Shown here one piece after another: positions 1 through 14,100 of a stretch of 64,000 bases of DNA. This stretch comes from Liopterus haemorrhoidalis (taxonomy: Eukaryota; Arthropoda; Insecta; Coleoptera; Dytiscidae). A program made the position numbers and the translations under genes. Where the stretch lies: the NCBI GenBank assembly GCA_963971575.1, contig OZ020624.1, positions 16,523,249 through 16,587,248 of the forward strand. The letters run 5' to 3'. The notes under the pieces were generated by a model that was not told the DNA's origin, made no database searches, and saw only the letters and a program-made list of their open reading frames with translations. Each line of letters opens with the position of its first letter. Position 1 is the stretch's first letter.

Positions 1-129
1 AAATAAGTGTTATGTACTTCTTAAACATGTTGCGCTTAACCAGTTTTCAAGTAAAACTTGAATTTTGAAAATTCAACTATTTCGTTGCTATTTTCTGTCA
101 ATAATATCATAATTCTTGGTCAGAAACCA

Positions 130-258
130 AAATAAGTGTTATGTACTTCTTAAACATGTTGCGCTTAACCAGTTTTCAAGTAAAACTTGAATTTTGAAAA
201 TTCAACTATTTCGTTGCTATTTTCTGTCAATAATATCATAATTCTTGGTCAGAAACCA
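130..258 (+). repeat. Reference 129-bp monomer with four short dyads
   Basis: Given as a guide to every copy. Offsets within the unit are: AACATGTT (perfect 8-bp palindrome, 24-31); TTCAAG-TAAAA-CTTGAA (6-bp stem with 5-base loop, 46-62); a 19-bp dyad centred on G67, arms TTGAATTTT and AAAATTCAA (58-76); TTGGT-CAGAA-ACCAA (116 to base 1 of the next unit). The second and third dyads share bases 58-62, so the two hairpins could not form on one strand together. The GCGC at 32-35 and TTTCGTTGC near 80-88 are nearly invariant. Short dyads are a known feature of many centromeric satellites; any role here is inference. Confidence 0.85.
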
Positions 259-906
259 AAATTAGTGTTATGTACTTCTTAAACATGTTGCGCTTAACCA
301 GTTTTCAAGTAAAACTTGAATTTTGAAAATTTAACTATTTCGTTGCTATTTTCTGTCAATAATATCATAATTCTTGGTCAGAAACCAAAATTAGTGTTAT
401 GTACTTCTTAAACATGTTGCGCTTAACCAGTTTTCATGTAAAACATGAATTTTGAAAATTCAACTATTTCGTTGCTATTTTCTGTCAATAATATCATAAT
501 TCTTGGTCAGAAACCAAAATTAGTGTTATGTACTTCTTAAACATGTTGCGCTTAACCAGTTTTCATGTAAAACATGAATTTTGAAAATTCAACTATTTCG
601 TTGCTATTTTGTGTCATAAACATCATTATTCTTGGTCAGAAACCAAAATAAGTGTTATGTACTTCTTAAACATGTTGCGCTTAACCAGTTTTCAAGTAAA
701 ACTTGAATTTTGAAAATTCAACTATTTCGTTGCTATTTTCTGTCAATAATATCATAATTCTTGGTCAGAAACCAAAATTAGTGTTATGTACTTCTTAAAC
801 ATGTTGCGCTTAACCAGTTTTCATATAAAACATGAAATTTGAAAATTCAACTATTTCGTTGCTATTTTGTGTCATAAACATCATTATTCTTGGTCAGAAA
901 CCAAAA

Positions 907-1044
907 TAAGTGTTATGTACTTCTTAAACATGTTGCGCTTAATCAGTTTTCAAGTAAAACTTGAATTTTGAAAATTCAACTATTTCGTTGCTATTTTCTG
1001 TCAATAATATCATAAACATCATTATTCTTGGTCAGAAACCAAAA
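907..1044 (+). repeat. 138-bp hybrid satellite unit (9-bp tail expansion)
   Basis: This unit is 138 bp long rather than 129, measured from the T of AAATAAG at 907 to the same T at 1045. Its tail begins as the CTGTCAATAATATCAT class and continues as the AAACATCATTATTC class. The two are joined at the shared TCATAA (about 1010-1015), giving 9 extra bases. It looks like an out-of-register exchange or template switch between two tail classes using this short homology. I saw no other example in the window. Confidence 0.85.
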
Positions 1045-4000
1045 TAAGTGTTATGTACTTCTTAAAAATGTTGCGCTTAATCAGTTTTCATGTAAAACAT
1101 GAATTTTGAAAATTCAACTATTTCGTTGCTATTTTGTGTCACTAACATCATAATTCTTGGTCAGAAACCAAAATAAGTGTTATGTACTTCTTAAACATGT
1201 TGCGCTTAACCAGTTTTCAAGTAAAACTTGAATTTTGAAAATTCAACTATTTCGTTGCTATTTTCTGTCAATAATATCATAATTCTTGGTCAGAAACCAA
1301 AATAAGTGTTATGTACTTCTAAAACATGTTGCGCTTAGCCAGTTTTCAAGTAAAACATGAATTTTGAAAATTCAACTATTTCGTTGCTATTTTGTGTCAT
1401 AAACATCATAATTCTTGGTCAGAAACCAAAATAAGTGTTATGTACTTCTTAAACATGTTGCGCTTAACCAGTTTTCATATAAAACATGAAATTTGAAAAT
1501 TCAACTATTTCGTTGCTATTTTGTGTCATAAACATCATTATTCTTGGTCAGAAACCAAAATAAGTGTTATGTACTTCTTAAACATGTTGCGCTTAATCAG
1601 TTTTCAAGTAAAACTTGAATTTTGAAAATTCAACTATTTCGTTGCTTTTTTCTGTCAATAATATCATAATTCTTGGTCAGAAACCAAAATTAGTGTTATG
1701 TACTTCTTAAACATGTTGCGCTTAACCAGTTTTCATGTAAAACATGAATTTTGAAAATTCAACTATTTCGTTGCTATTTTCTCTCAATAATATTATAATT
1801 CTTGGTCAGAAACCAAAATTAGTGTTATGTACTTCTTAAACATGTTGCGCTTAACCAGTTTTCATGTAAAACATGAATTTTGAAAATTCAACTATTTCGT
1901 TGCTATTTTGTGTCATTAACATCATAATTCTTGGTCAGAAACCAAAATAAGTGTTATGTACTTCTTAAACATGTTGCGCTTAACCAGTTTTCAAGTAAAA
2001 CTTGAATTTTGAAAATTCAACTATTTCGTTGCTATTTTCTGTCAATAATATCATAATTCTTGGTCAGAAACCAAAATTAGTGTTATGTACTTCTTAAACA
2101 TGTTGCGCTTAACCAGTTTTCAAGTAAAACTTGAATTTTGAAAATTCAACTGTTTCGTTGCTTTTTTCTGTCAATAATATCATAATTCTTGGTCAGAAAC
2201 CAAATATAGTGTTATGTACTTCTTAAACATGTTGCGCTTAACCAGTTTTCATATAAAACATGAAATTTGAAAATTCAACTATTTCGTTGCTATTTTGTGT
2301 CATAAACATCATTATTCTTGGTCAGAAACCAAAATAAGTGTTATGTACTTCTTAAACATGTTGCGCTTAACCAGTTTTCATGTAAAACATGAATTTTAAA
2401 AATTCAAATATTTCGTTGCTACTTTGTGTCATAAACATCATTATTCTTGGTCCGAAACCAAAATAAGTGTTATGTACTTCTTAAACATGTTGCGCTTAAT
2501 CAGTTTTCAAGTAAAACTTGAATTTTGAAAATTCAACTATTTCGTTGCTATTTTCTGTCAATAATATCATAATTCTTGGTCAGAAACCAAAATTAGTGTT
2601 ATGTACTTCTTAAACATGTTGCGCTTAACCAGTTTTCAAGTAAAACTTGAATTTTGAAAATTCAACTATTTCGTTGCTATTTTCTGTCAATAATATCATA
2701 ATTCTTGGTCAGAAACCAAAATTAGTGTTATGTACTTCTTAAACATGTTGCGCTTAACCAGTTTTCAAGTAAAACTTGAATTTTGAAAATTCAACTATTT
2801 CGTTGCTATTTTCTGTCAATAATATCATAATTCTTGGTCAGAAACCAAAATTAGTGTTATGTACTTCTTAAACATGTTGCGCTTAACCAGTTTTCATGTA
2901 AAACATGAATTTTGAAAATTCAACTATTTCGTTGCTATTTTGTGTCATAAACATCATTATTCTTGGTCAGAAACCAAAATAAGTGTTATGTACTTCTTAA
3001 ACATGTTGCGCTTAACCAGTTTTCAAGTAAAACTTGAATTTTGAAAATTCAACTATTTCGTTGCTATTTTCTGTCAATAATATCATAATTCTTGGTCAGA
3101 AACCAAAATTAGTGTTATGTACTTCCTAAACATGTTGCGCTTAACCAGTTTTCATATAAAACATGAAATTTGAAAATTACACTATTTCGTTGCTATTTTG
3201 TGTCATAAACATCATTATTCTTGGTCAGAAACCAAAATAAGTGTTATGTACTTCTTAAACATGTTGCGCTTAATCAGTTTTCAAGTAAAACTTGAATTTT
3301 GAAAATTCAACTATTTCGTTGCTTTTTTCTGTCAATAATATCATAATTCTTGGTCAGAAACCAAAATTAGTGTTATGTACTTCTTAAACATGTTGCGCTT
3401 AACCAGTTTTCATGTAAAACATGAATTTTGAAAATTCAACTATTTCGTTGCTATTTTGTGTCACTAACATCATAATTCTTGGTCAGAAACCAAAATAAGT
3501 GTTATGTACTTCTTAAACATGTTGCGCTTAACCAGTTTTCAAGTAAAACTTGAATTTTGAAAATTCAACTATTTCGTTGCTATTTTCTGTCAATAATATC
3601 ATAATTCTTGGTCAGAAACCAAAATTAGTGTTATGTACTTCTTAAACATGTTGCGCTTAACCAGTTTTCAAGTAAAACTTGAATTTTGAAAATTCAACTA
3701 TTTCGTTGCTATTTTCTGTCAATAATATCATAATTCTTGGTCAGAAACCAAAATTAGTGTTATGTACTTCTTAAACATGTTGCGCTTAACCAGTTTTCAT
3801 ATAAAACATGAAATTTGAAAATTCAACTATTTCGTTGCTATTTTGTGTCATAAACATCATTATTCTTGGTCAGAAATCAAAATAAGTGTTATGTACTTCT
3901 TAAACATGTTGCGCTTAATCAGTTTTCAAGTAAAACTTGAATTTTGAAAATTCAACTATTTCGTTGCTATTTTCTGTCAATAATATCATAATTCTTGGTC

Positions 4001-7000
4001 AGAAACCAAAATTAGTGTTATGTACTTCTTAAACATGTTGCGCTTAACCAGTTTTCATGTAAAACATGAATTTTGAAAATTCAACTATTTCGTTGCTATT
4101 TTCTCTCAATAATATCATAATTCTTGGTCAGAAACCAAAATTAGTGTTATGTACTTCTTAAACATGTTGCGCTTAGCCAGTTTTCAAGTAAAACTTGAAT
4201 TTTGAAAATTCAACTATTTCGTTGCTATTTTCTGTCAATAATATCATAATTCTTGGTCAGAAACCAAAATTAGTGTTATGTACTTCTTAAACATGTTGCG
4301 CTTAGCCAGTTTTCAAGTAAAACTTGAATTTTGAAAATTCAACTATTTCGTTGCTATTTTCTGTCAATAATATCATAATTCTTGGTCAGAAACCAAAATT
4401 AGTGTTATGTACTTCTTAAACATGTTGCGCTTAACCAGTTTTCATGTAAAACATGAATTTTGAAAATTCAACTATTTCGTTGCTATTTTGTGTCATAAAC
4501 ATCATTATTCTTGGTCAGAAACCAAAATAAGTGTTATGTACTTCTTAAACATGTTGCGCTTAACCAGTTTTCAAGTAAAACTTGAATTTTGAAAATTCAA
4601 CTATTTCGTTGCTATTTTCTGTCAATAATATCATAAATCTTGGTCAGAAACCAAAATTAGTGTTATGTACTTCTAAAACATGTTGCGCTTAGCCAGTTTT
4701 CAAGTAAAACATGAATTTTGAAAATTCAACTATTTCGTTGCTATTTTGTGTCATAAACATCATAATTCTTGGTCAGAAACCAAAATAAGTGTTATGTACT
4801 TCTTAAACATGTTGCGCTTAACCAGTTTTCATATAAAACATGAAATTTGAAAATTCAACTATTTCGTTGCTATTTTGTGTCATAAACATCATTATTCTTG
4901 GTCAGAAACCAAAATAAGTGTTATGTACTTCTTAAACATGTTGCGCTTAATCAGTTTTCAAGTAAAACTTGAATTTTGAAAATTCAACTATTTCGTTGCT
5001 TTTTTCTGTCAATAATATCATAATTCTTGGTCAGAAACCAAAATTAGTGTTATGTACTTCTTAAACATGTTGCGCTTAACCAGTTTTCATGTAAAACATG
5101 AATTTTGAAAATTCAACTATTTCGTTGCTATTTTCTCTCAATAATATCATAATTCTTGGTCAGAAACCAAAATTAGTGTTATGTACTTCTTAAACATGTT
5201 GCGCTTAACCAGTTTTCATGTAAAACATGAATTTTGAAAATTCAACTATTTCGTTGCTATTTTGTGTCATTAACATCATAATTCTTGGTCAGAAACCAAA
5301 ATAAGTGTTATGTACTTCTTAAACATGTTGCGCTTAACCAGTTTTCAAGTAAAACTTGAATTTTGAAAATTCAACTATTTCGTTGCTATTTTCTGTCAAT
5401 AATATCATAATTCTTGGTCAGAAACCAAAATTAGTGTTATGTACTTCTTAAACATGTTGCGCTTAACCAGTTTTCATGTAAAACATGAATTTTGAAAATT
5501 CAACTATTTCGTTGCTATTTTGTGTCATAAACATCATTATTCTTGGTCAGAAACCAAAATAAGTGTTATGTACTTCTTAAACATGTTGCGCTTAACCAGT
5601 TTTCAAGTAAAACTTGAATTTTGAAAATTCAACTATTTCGTTGCTATTTTCTGTCAATAATATCATAATTCTTGGTCAGAAACCAAAATTAGTGTTATGT
5701 ACTTCTTAAACATGTTGCGCTTAACCAGTTTTCATATAAAACATGAAATTTGAAAATTCAACTATTTCGTTGCTATTTTGTGTCATAAACATCATTATTC
5801 TTGGTCAGAAACCAAAATAAGTGTTATGTACTTCTTAAACATGTTGCGCTTAACCAGTTTTCAAGTAAAACTTGAATTTTGAAAATTCAACTATTTCGTT
5901 GCTATTTTCTGTCAATAATATCATAATTCTTGGTCAGAAACCAAAATTAGTGTTATGTACTTCTTAAACATGTTGCGCTTAACCAGTTTTCATATAAAAC
6001 ATGAAATTTGAAAATTCAACTATTTCGTTGCTATTTTGTGTCATAAACATCATTATTCTTGGTCAGAAACCAAAATAAGTGTTATGTACTTCTTAAACAT
6101 GTTGCGCTTAATCAGTTTTCAAGTAAAACTTGAATTTTGAAAATTCAACTATTTCGTTGCTATTTTCTGTCAATAATATCATAATTCTTGGTCAGAAACC
6201 AAAATTAGTGTTATGTACTTCTTAAACATGTTGCGCTTAACCAGTTTAAGTAAAACTTGAATTTTGAAAATTCAACTATTTCGTTGCTATTTTCTGTCAA
6301 TAATATCATAATTCTTGGTCAGAAACCAAAATTAGTGTTATGTACTTCTTAAACATGTTGCGCTTAACCAGTTTTCATATAAAACATGAAATTTGAAAAT
6401 TCAACTATTTCGTTGCTATTTTGTGTCATAAACATCATTATTCTTGGTCAGAAACCAAAATAAGTGTTATGTACTTCTTAAACATGTTGCGCTTAATCAG
6501 TTTTCAAGTAAAACTTGAATTTTGAAAATTCAACTATTTCGTTGCTTTTTTCTGTCAATAATATCATAATTCTTGGTCAGAAACCAAAATTAGTGTTATG
6601 TACTTCTTAAACATGTTGCGCTTAACCAGTTTTCAAGTAAAACTTGAATTTTGAAAATTCAACTATTTCGTTGCTATTTTCTTTCAATAATATCATAATT
6701 CTTGGTCAGAAACCAAAATTAGTGTTATGTACTTCTTAAACATGTTGCGCTTAACCAGTTTTCATATAAAACATGAAATTTGAAAATTCAACTATTTCGT
6801 TGCTATTTTGTGTCATAAACATCATTATTCTTGGTCAGAAACCAAAACAAGTGTTATGTACTTCTTAAACATGTTGCGCTTAATCAGTTTTCAAGTAAAA
6901 CTTGAATTTTGAAAATTCAACTATTTCGTTGCTTTTTTCTGTCAATAATATCATAATTCTTGGTCAGAAACCAAAATTAGTGTTATGTACTTCTTAAACA

Positions 7001-8109
7001 TGTTGCGCTTAACCAGTTTTCAAGTAAAACTTGAATTTTGAAAATTCAACTATTTCGTTGCTATTTTCTGTCAATAATATCATAATTCTTGGTCAGAAAC
7101 CAAAATTAGTGTTATGTACTTCTTAAACATGTTGCGCTTAACCAGTTTTCATATAAAACATGAAATTTGAAAATTCAACTATTTCGTTGCTATTTTGTGT
7201 CATAAACATCATTATTCTTGGTCAGAAACCAAAATAAGTGTTATGTACTTCTGAAACATGTTGCGCTTAATCAGTTTTCATGTAAAACATGAATTTTGAA
7301 AATTCAACTATTTCGTTGCTATTTTGTGTCACTAACATCATAATTCTTGGTCAGAAACCAAAATAAGTGTTATGTACTTCTTAAACATGTTGCGCTTAAC
7401 CAGTTTTCAAGTAAAACTTGAATTTTGAAAATTCAACTATTTCGTTGCTATTTTCTGTCAATAATATCATAATTCTTGGTCAGAAACCAAAATTAGTGTT
7501 ATGTACTTCTTAAACATGTTGCGCTTAACCAGTTTTCAAGTAAAACTTGAATTTTGAAAATTCAACTATTTCGTTGCTATTTTCTGTCAATAATATCATA
7601 ATTCTTGGTCAGAAACCAAAATTAGTGTTATGTACTTCTTAAACATGTTGCGCTTAACCAGTTTTCAAGTAAAACTTGAATTTTGAAAATTCAACTATTT
7701 CGTTGCTATTTTCTGTCAATAATATCATAATTCTTGGTCAGAAACCAAAATTAGTGTTATGTACTTCTTAAACATGTTGCGCTTAACCAGTTTTCAAGTA
7801 AAACTTGAATTTTGAAAATTACACTATTTCGTTGCTATTTTGTGTCATAAACATCATTATTCTTGGTCAAAAACCAAAATAAGTGTTATGTACTTCTTAA
7901 ACATGTTGCGCTTAATCAGTTTTCAAGTAAAACTTGAATTTTGAAAATTCAACTATTTCGTTGCTTTTTTCTGTCAATAATATCATAATTCTTGGTCAGA
8001 AACCAAAATTAGTGTTATGTACTTCTTAAACATGTTGCGCTTAACCAGTTTTCATGTAAAACATGAATTTTGAAAATTCAACTATTTCGTTGCTATTTTG
8101 TGTCACTAA

Positions 8110-11100
8110 CATCATAATTCTTGGTCAGAAACCAAAATTAGTGTTATGTACTTCTTAAACATGTTGCGCTTAACCAGTTTTCAAGTAAAACTTGAATTTT
8201 GAAAATTCAACTATTTCGTTGCTATTTTCTGTCAATAATATCATAATTCTTGGTCAGAAACCAAAATTAGTGTTATGTACTTCTTAAACATGTTGCGCTT
8301 AACCAGTTTTCATGTAAAACATGAACTTTGAAAATTCAACTATTTCGTTGCTATTTTCTCTCAATAATATCATAATTCTTGGTCAGAAACCAAAATTAGT
8401 GTTATGTACTTCTTAAACATGTTGCGCTTAACCAGTTTTCATGTAAAACATGAATTTTGAAAATTCAACTATTTCGTTGCTATTTTGTGTCATAAACATC
8501 ATTATTCTTGGTCAGAAACCAAAATAAGTGTTATGTACTTCTTAAACATGTTGCGCTTACCAGTTTTCAAGTAAAACTTGAATTTTGAAAATTCAACTAT
8601 TTCGTTGCTATTTTCTGTCAATAATATCATAATTCTTGGTCAGAAACCAAAATTAGTGTTATGTACTTCTTAAACATGTTGCGCTTAACCAGTTTTCATG
8701 TAAAACATGAATTTTGAAAATTCAACTATTTCGTTGCTATTTTGTGTCATAAACATCATTATTCTTGGTCAGAAACCAAAATAAGTGTTATGTACTTCTT
8801 AAACATGTTGCGCTTAATCAGTTTTCAAGTAAAACTTGAATTTTGAAAATTCAACTATTTCGTTGCTTTTTTCTGTCAATAATATCATAATTCTTGGTCA
8901 GAAACCAAAATTAGTGTTATGTACTTCTTAAACATGTTGCGCTTAACCAGTTTTCATGTAAAACATGAATTTTGAAAATTCAACTATTTCGTTGCTATTT
9001 TGTGTCACTAACATCATAATTCTTGGTCAGAAACCAAAATAAGTGTTATGTACTTCTTAAACATGTTGCGCTTAACCAGTTTTCAAGTAAAACTTGAATT
9101 TTGAAAATTCAACTATTTCGTTGCTATTTTCTGTCAATAATATCATAATTCTTGGTCAGAAACCAAAATTAGTGTTATGTACTTCTTAAACATGTTGCGC
9201 TTAACCAGTTTAAGTAAAACTTGAATTTTGAAAATTCAACTATTTCGTTGCTATTTTCTGTCAATAATATCATAATTCTTGGTCAGAAACCAAAATTAGT
9301 GTTATGTACTTCTTAAACATGTTGCGCTTAACCAGTTTTCATATAAAACATGAAATTTGAAAATTCAACTATTTCGTTGCTATTTTGTGTCATAAACATC
9401 ATTATTCTTGGTCAGAAACCAAAATAAGTGTTATGTACTTCTTAAACATGTTGCGCTTAATCAGTTTTCAAGTAAAACTTGAATTTTGAAAATTCAACTA
9501 TTTCGTTGCTTTTTTCTGTCAATAATATCATAATTCTTGGTCAGAAACCAAAATTAGTGTTATGTACTTCTTAAACATGTTGCGCTTAACCAGTTTTCAA
9601 GTAAAACTTGAATTTTGAAAATTCAACTATTTCGTTGCTATTTTCTGTCAATAATATCATAATTCTTGGTCAGAAACCAAAATTAGTGTTATGTACTTCT
9701 TAAACATGTTGCGCTTAACCAGTTTTCATATAAAACATGAAATTTGAAAATTCAACTATTTCGTTGCTATTTTGTGTCATAAACATCATTATTCTTGGTC
9801 AGAAACCAAAACAAGTGTTATGTACTTCTTAAACATGTTGCGCTTAATCAGTTTTCAAGTAAAACTTGAATTTTGAAAATTCAACTATTTCGTTGCTTTT
9901 TTCTGTCAATAATATCATAATTCTTGGTCAGAAACCAAAATTAGTGTTATGTACTTCTTAAACATGTTGCGCTTAACCAGTTTTCAAGTAAAACTTGAAT
10001 TTTGAAAATTCAACTATTTCGTTGCTATTTTCTGTCAATAATATCATAATTCTTGGTCAGAAACCAAAATTAGTGTTATGTACTTCTTAAACATGTTGCG
10101 CTTAACCAGTTTTCATATAAAACATGAAATTTGAAAATTCAACTATTTCGTTGCTATTTTGTGTCATAAACATCATTATTCTTGGTCAGAAACCAAAATA
10201 AGTGTTATGTACTTCTGAAACATGTTGCGCTTAATCAGTTTTCATGTAAAACATGAATTTTGAAAATTCAACTATTTCGTTGCTATTTTGTGTCACTAAC
10301 ATCATAATTCTTGATCAGAAACCAAAATAAGTGTTATGTACTTCTTAAACATGTTGCGCTTAACCAGTTTTCAAGTAAAACTTGAATTTTGAAAATTCAA
10401 CTATTTCGTTGCTATTTTGTGTCAATAATATCATAATTCTTGGTCAGAAACCAAAATAAGTGTTATGTACTTCTTAAACATGTTGCGCTTAACCAGTTTT
10501 CATATAAAACATGAAATTTGAAAATTACACTATTTCGTTGCTATTTTGTGTCATAAACATCATTATTCTTGGTCAAAAACCAAAATAAGTGTTATGTACT
10601 TCTTAAACATGTTGCGCTTAATCAGTTTTCAAGTAAAACTTGAATTTTGAAAATTCAACTATTTCGTTGCTTTTTTCTGTCAATAATATCATAATTCTTG
10701 GTCAGAAACCAAAATTAGTGTTATGTACTTCTTAAACATGTTGCGCTTAACCAGTTTTCATGTAAAACATGAATTTTGAAAATTCAACTATTTCGTTGCT
10801 ATTTTGTGTCACTAACATCATAATTCTTGGTCAGAAACCAAAATAAGTGTTATGTACTTCTTAAACATGTTGCGCTTAACCAGTTTTCAAGTAAAACTTG
10901 AATTTTGAAAATTCAACTATTTCGTTGCTATTTTCTGTCAATAATATCATAATTCTTGGTCAGAAACCAAAATTAGTGTTATGTACTTCTTAAACATGTT
11001 GCGCTTAACCAGTTTTCAAGTAAAACTTGAATTTTGAAAATTCAACTATTTCGTTGCTATTTTCTCTCAATAATATCATAATTCTTGGTCAGAAACCAAA

Positions 11101-14100
11101 ATTAGTGTTATGTACTTCTTAAACATGTTGCGCTTAACCAGTTTTCATATAAAACATGAAATTTGAAAATTCAACTATTTCGTTGCTATTTTGTGTCATA
11201 AACATCATTATTCTTGGTCAGAAACCAAAATAAGTGTTATGTACTTCTTAAACATGTTGCGCTTAATCAGTTTTCAAGTAAAACTTGAATTTTGAAAATT
11301 CAACTATTTCGTTGCTTTTTTCTGTCAATAATATCATAATTCTTGGTCAGAAACCAAAATTAGTGTTATGTACTTCTTAAACATGTTGCGCTTAACCAGT
11401 TTTCAAGTAAAACTTGAATTTTGAAAATTCAACTATTTCGTTGCTATTTTCTGTCAATAATATCATAATTCTTGGTCAGAAACCAAAATTAGTGTTATGT
11501 ACTTCTTAAACATGTTGCGCTTAACCAGTTTTCATATAAAACATGAAATTTGAAAATTCAACTATTTCGTTGCTATTTTGTGTCATAAACATCATTATTC
11601 TTGGTCAGAAACCAAAACAAGTGTTATGTACTTCTTAAACATGTTGCGCTTAATCAGTTTTCAAGTAAAACTTGAATTTTGAAAATTCAACTATTTCGTT
11701 GCTATTTTCTGTCAATAATATCATAATTCTTGGTCAGAAACCAAAATTAGTGTTATGTACTTCTTAAACATGTTGCGCTTAACCAGTTTTCAAGTAAAAC
11801 TTGAATTTTGAAAATTCAACTATTTCGTTGCTATTTTCTGTCAATAATATCATAATTCTTGGTCAGAAACCAAAATTAGTGTTATGTACTTCTTAAACAT
11901 GTTGCGCTTAACCAGTTTTCATATAAAACATGAAATTTGAAAATTCAACTATTTCGTTGCTATTTTGTGTCATAAACATCATTATTCTTGGTCAGAAACC
12001 AAAATAAGTGTTATGTACTTCTGAAACATGTTGCGCTTAATCAGTTTTCATGTAAAACATGAATTTTGAAAATTCAACTATTTCGTTGCTATTTTGTGTC
12101 ACTAACATCATAATTCTTGATCAGAAACCAAAATAAGTGTTATGTACTTCTTAAACATGTTGCGCTTAACCAGTTTTCAAGTAAAACTTGAATTTTGAAA
12201 GTTTAACTATTTCGTTGCTATTTTCTGTCAATAATATCATAATTCTTGGTCAGAAACCAAAATAAGTGTTATGTACTTCTTAAACATGTTGCGCTTAACC
12301 AGTTTTCAAGTAAAACTTGAATTTTGAAAATTCAACTATTTCGTTGCTATTTTCTGTCAATAATATCATAATTCTTGGTCAGAAACCAAAATTAGTGTTA
12401 TGTACTTCTTAAACATGTTGCGCTTAACCAGTTTTCAAGTAAAACTTGAATTTTGAAAATTACACTATTTCGTTGCTATTTTGTGTCATAAACATCATTA
12501 TTCTTGGTCAAAAACCAAAATAAGTGTTATGTACTTCTTAAACATGTTGCGCTTAATCAGTTTTCAAGTAAAACTTGAATTTTGAAAATTCAACTATTTC
12601 GTTGCTTTTTTCTGTCAATAATATCATAATTCTTGGTCAGAAACCAAAATTAGTGTTATGTACTTCTTAAACATGTTGCGCTTAACCAGTTTTCATGTAA
12701 AACATGAATTTTGAAAATTCAACTATTTCGTTGCTATTTTGTGTCACTAACATCATAATTCTTGGTCAGAAACCAAAATAAGTGTTATGTACTTCTTAAA
12801 CATGTTGCGCTTAACCAGTTTTCAAGTAAAACTTGAATTTTGAAAATTCAACTATTTCGTTGCTATTTTCTGTCAATAATATCATAATTCTTGGTCAGAA
12901 ACCAAAATTAGTGTTATGTACTTCTTAAACATGTTGCGCTTAACCAGTTTTCAAGTAAAACTTGAATTTTGAAAATTCAACTATTTCGTTGCTATTTTCT
13001 GTCAATAATATCATAAATCTTGGTCAGAAACCAAAATTAGTGTTATGTACTTCTAAAACATGTTGCGCTTAACCAGTTTTCATATAAAACATGAAATTTG
13101 AAAATTCAACTATTTCGTTGCTATTTTGTGTCATAAACATCATTATTCTTGGTCAGAAACCAAAATAAGTGTTATGTACTTCTTAAACATGTTGCGCTTA
13201 ACCAGTTTTCATGTAAAACATGAATTTTAAAAATTCAAATATTTCGTTGCTACTTTGTGTCATAAACATCATTATTCTTGGTCCGAAACCAAAATAAGTG
13301 TTATGTACTTCTTAAACATGTTGCGCTTAATCAGTTTTCAAGTAAAACTTGAATTTTGAAAATTCAACTATTTCGTTGCTATTTTCTGTCAATAATATCA
13401 TAATTCTTGGTCAGAAACCAAAATTAGTGTTATGTACTTCTTAAACATGTTGCGCTTAACCAGTTTTCAAGTAAAACTTGAATTTTGAAAATTCAACTAT
13501 TTCGTTGCTATTTTCTGTCAATAATATCATAATTCTTGGTCAGAAACCAAAATTAGTGTTATGTACTTCTTAAACATGTTGCGCTTAACCAGTTTTCAAG
13601 TAAAACTTGAATTTTGAAAATTCAACTATTTCGTTGCTATTTTCTGTCAATAATATCATAATTCTTGGTCAGAAACCAAAATTAGTGTTATGTACTTCTT
13701 AAACATGTTGCGCTTAACCAGTTTTCATGTAAAACATGAACTTTGAAAATTCAACTATTTCGTTGCTATTTTCTCTCAATAATATCATAATTCTTGGTCA
13801 GAAACCAAAATTAGTGTTATGTACTTCTTAAACATGTTGCGCTTAACCAGTTTTCATGTAAAACATGAATTTTGAAAATTCAACTATTTCGTTGCTATTT
13901 TGTGTCATAAACATCATTATTCTTGGTCAGAAACCAAAATAAGTGTTATGTACTTCTTAAACATGTTGCGCTTACCAGTTTTCAAGTAAAACTTGAATTT
14001 TGAAAATTCAACTATTTCGTTGCTATTTTCTGTCAATAATATCATAATTCTTGGTCAGAAACCAAAATTAGTGTTATGTACTTCTTAAACATGTTGCGCT

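Larger units (their letters stand above)
1..8109 (+). repeat. Satellite block with mixed unit order
   Basis: About 63 units containing all the main classes but no clean single higher-order period. Partial homologies to the 42-unit repeat are visible. The TTAAAAATTCAAATA / TACTTTG / TCCGAAACC unit near 2393-2455 recurs at 13284 and 18699. The segment around 6247-7350 (2-bp deletion CAGTTTAAG at 6247, AAACAAGTG at 6848, CTGAAACATG at 7251) matches 9211-10310 at a lag of 2,964 bp (23 units less 3 bp). A unit with AGCC and a mismatched CAAG/CATG hairpin occurs at 1338 and 4692, 3,354 bp (26 units) apart. The block also holds the only 138-bp unit of the window. No genes. Confidence 0.8.

Noticed and set aside
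207..228. CENP-B box in the TTTCGTTGCTATTTTCTG part of each unit
   Set aside because: Only the TTCG start fits the NTTCGNNNNANNCGGGN consensus. The required A is out of place and the CGGG half is missing in all classes.
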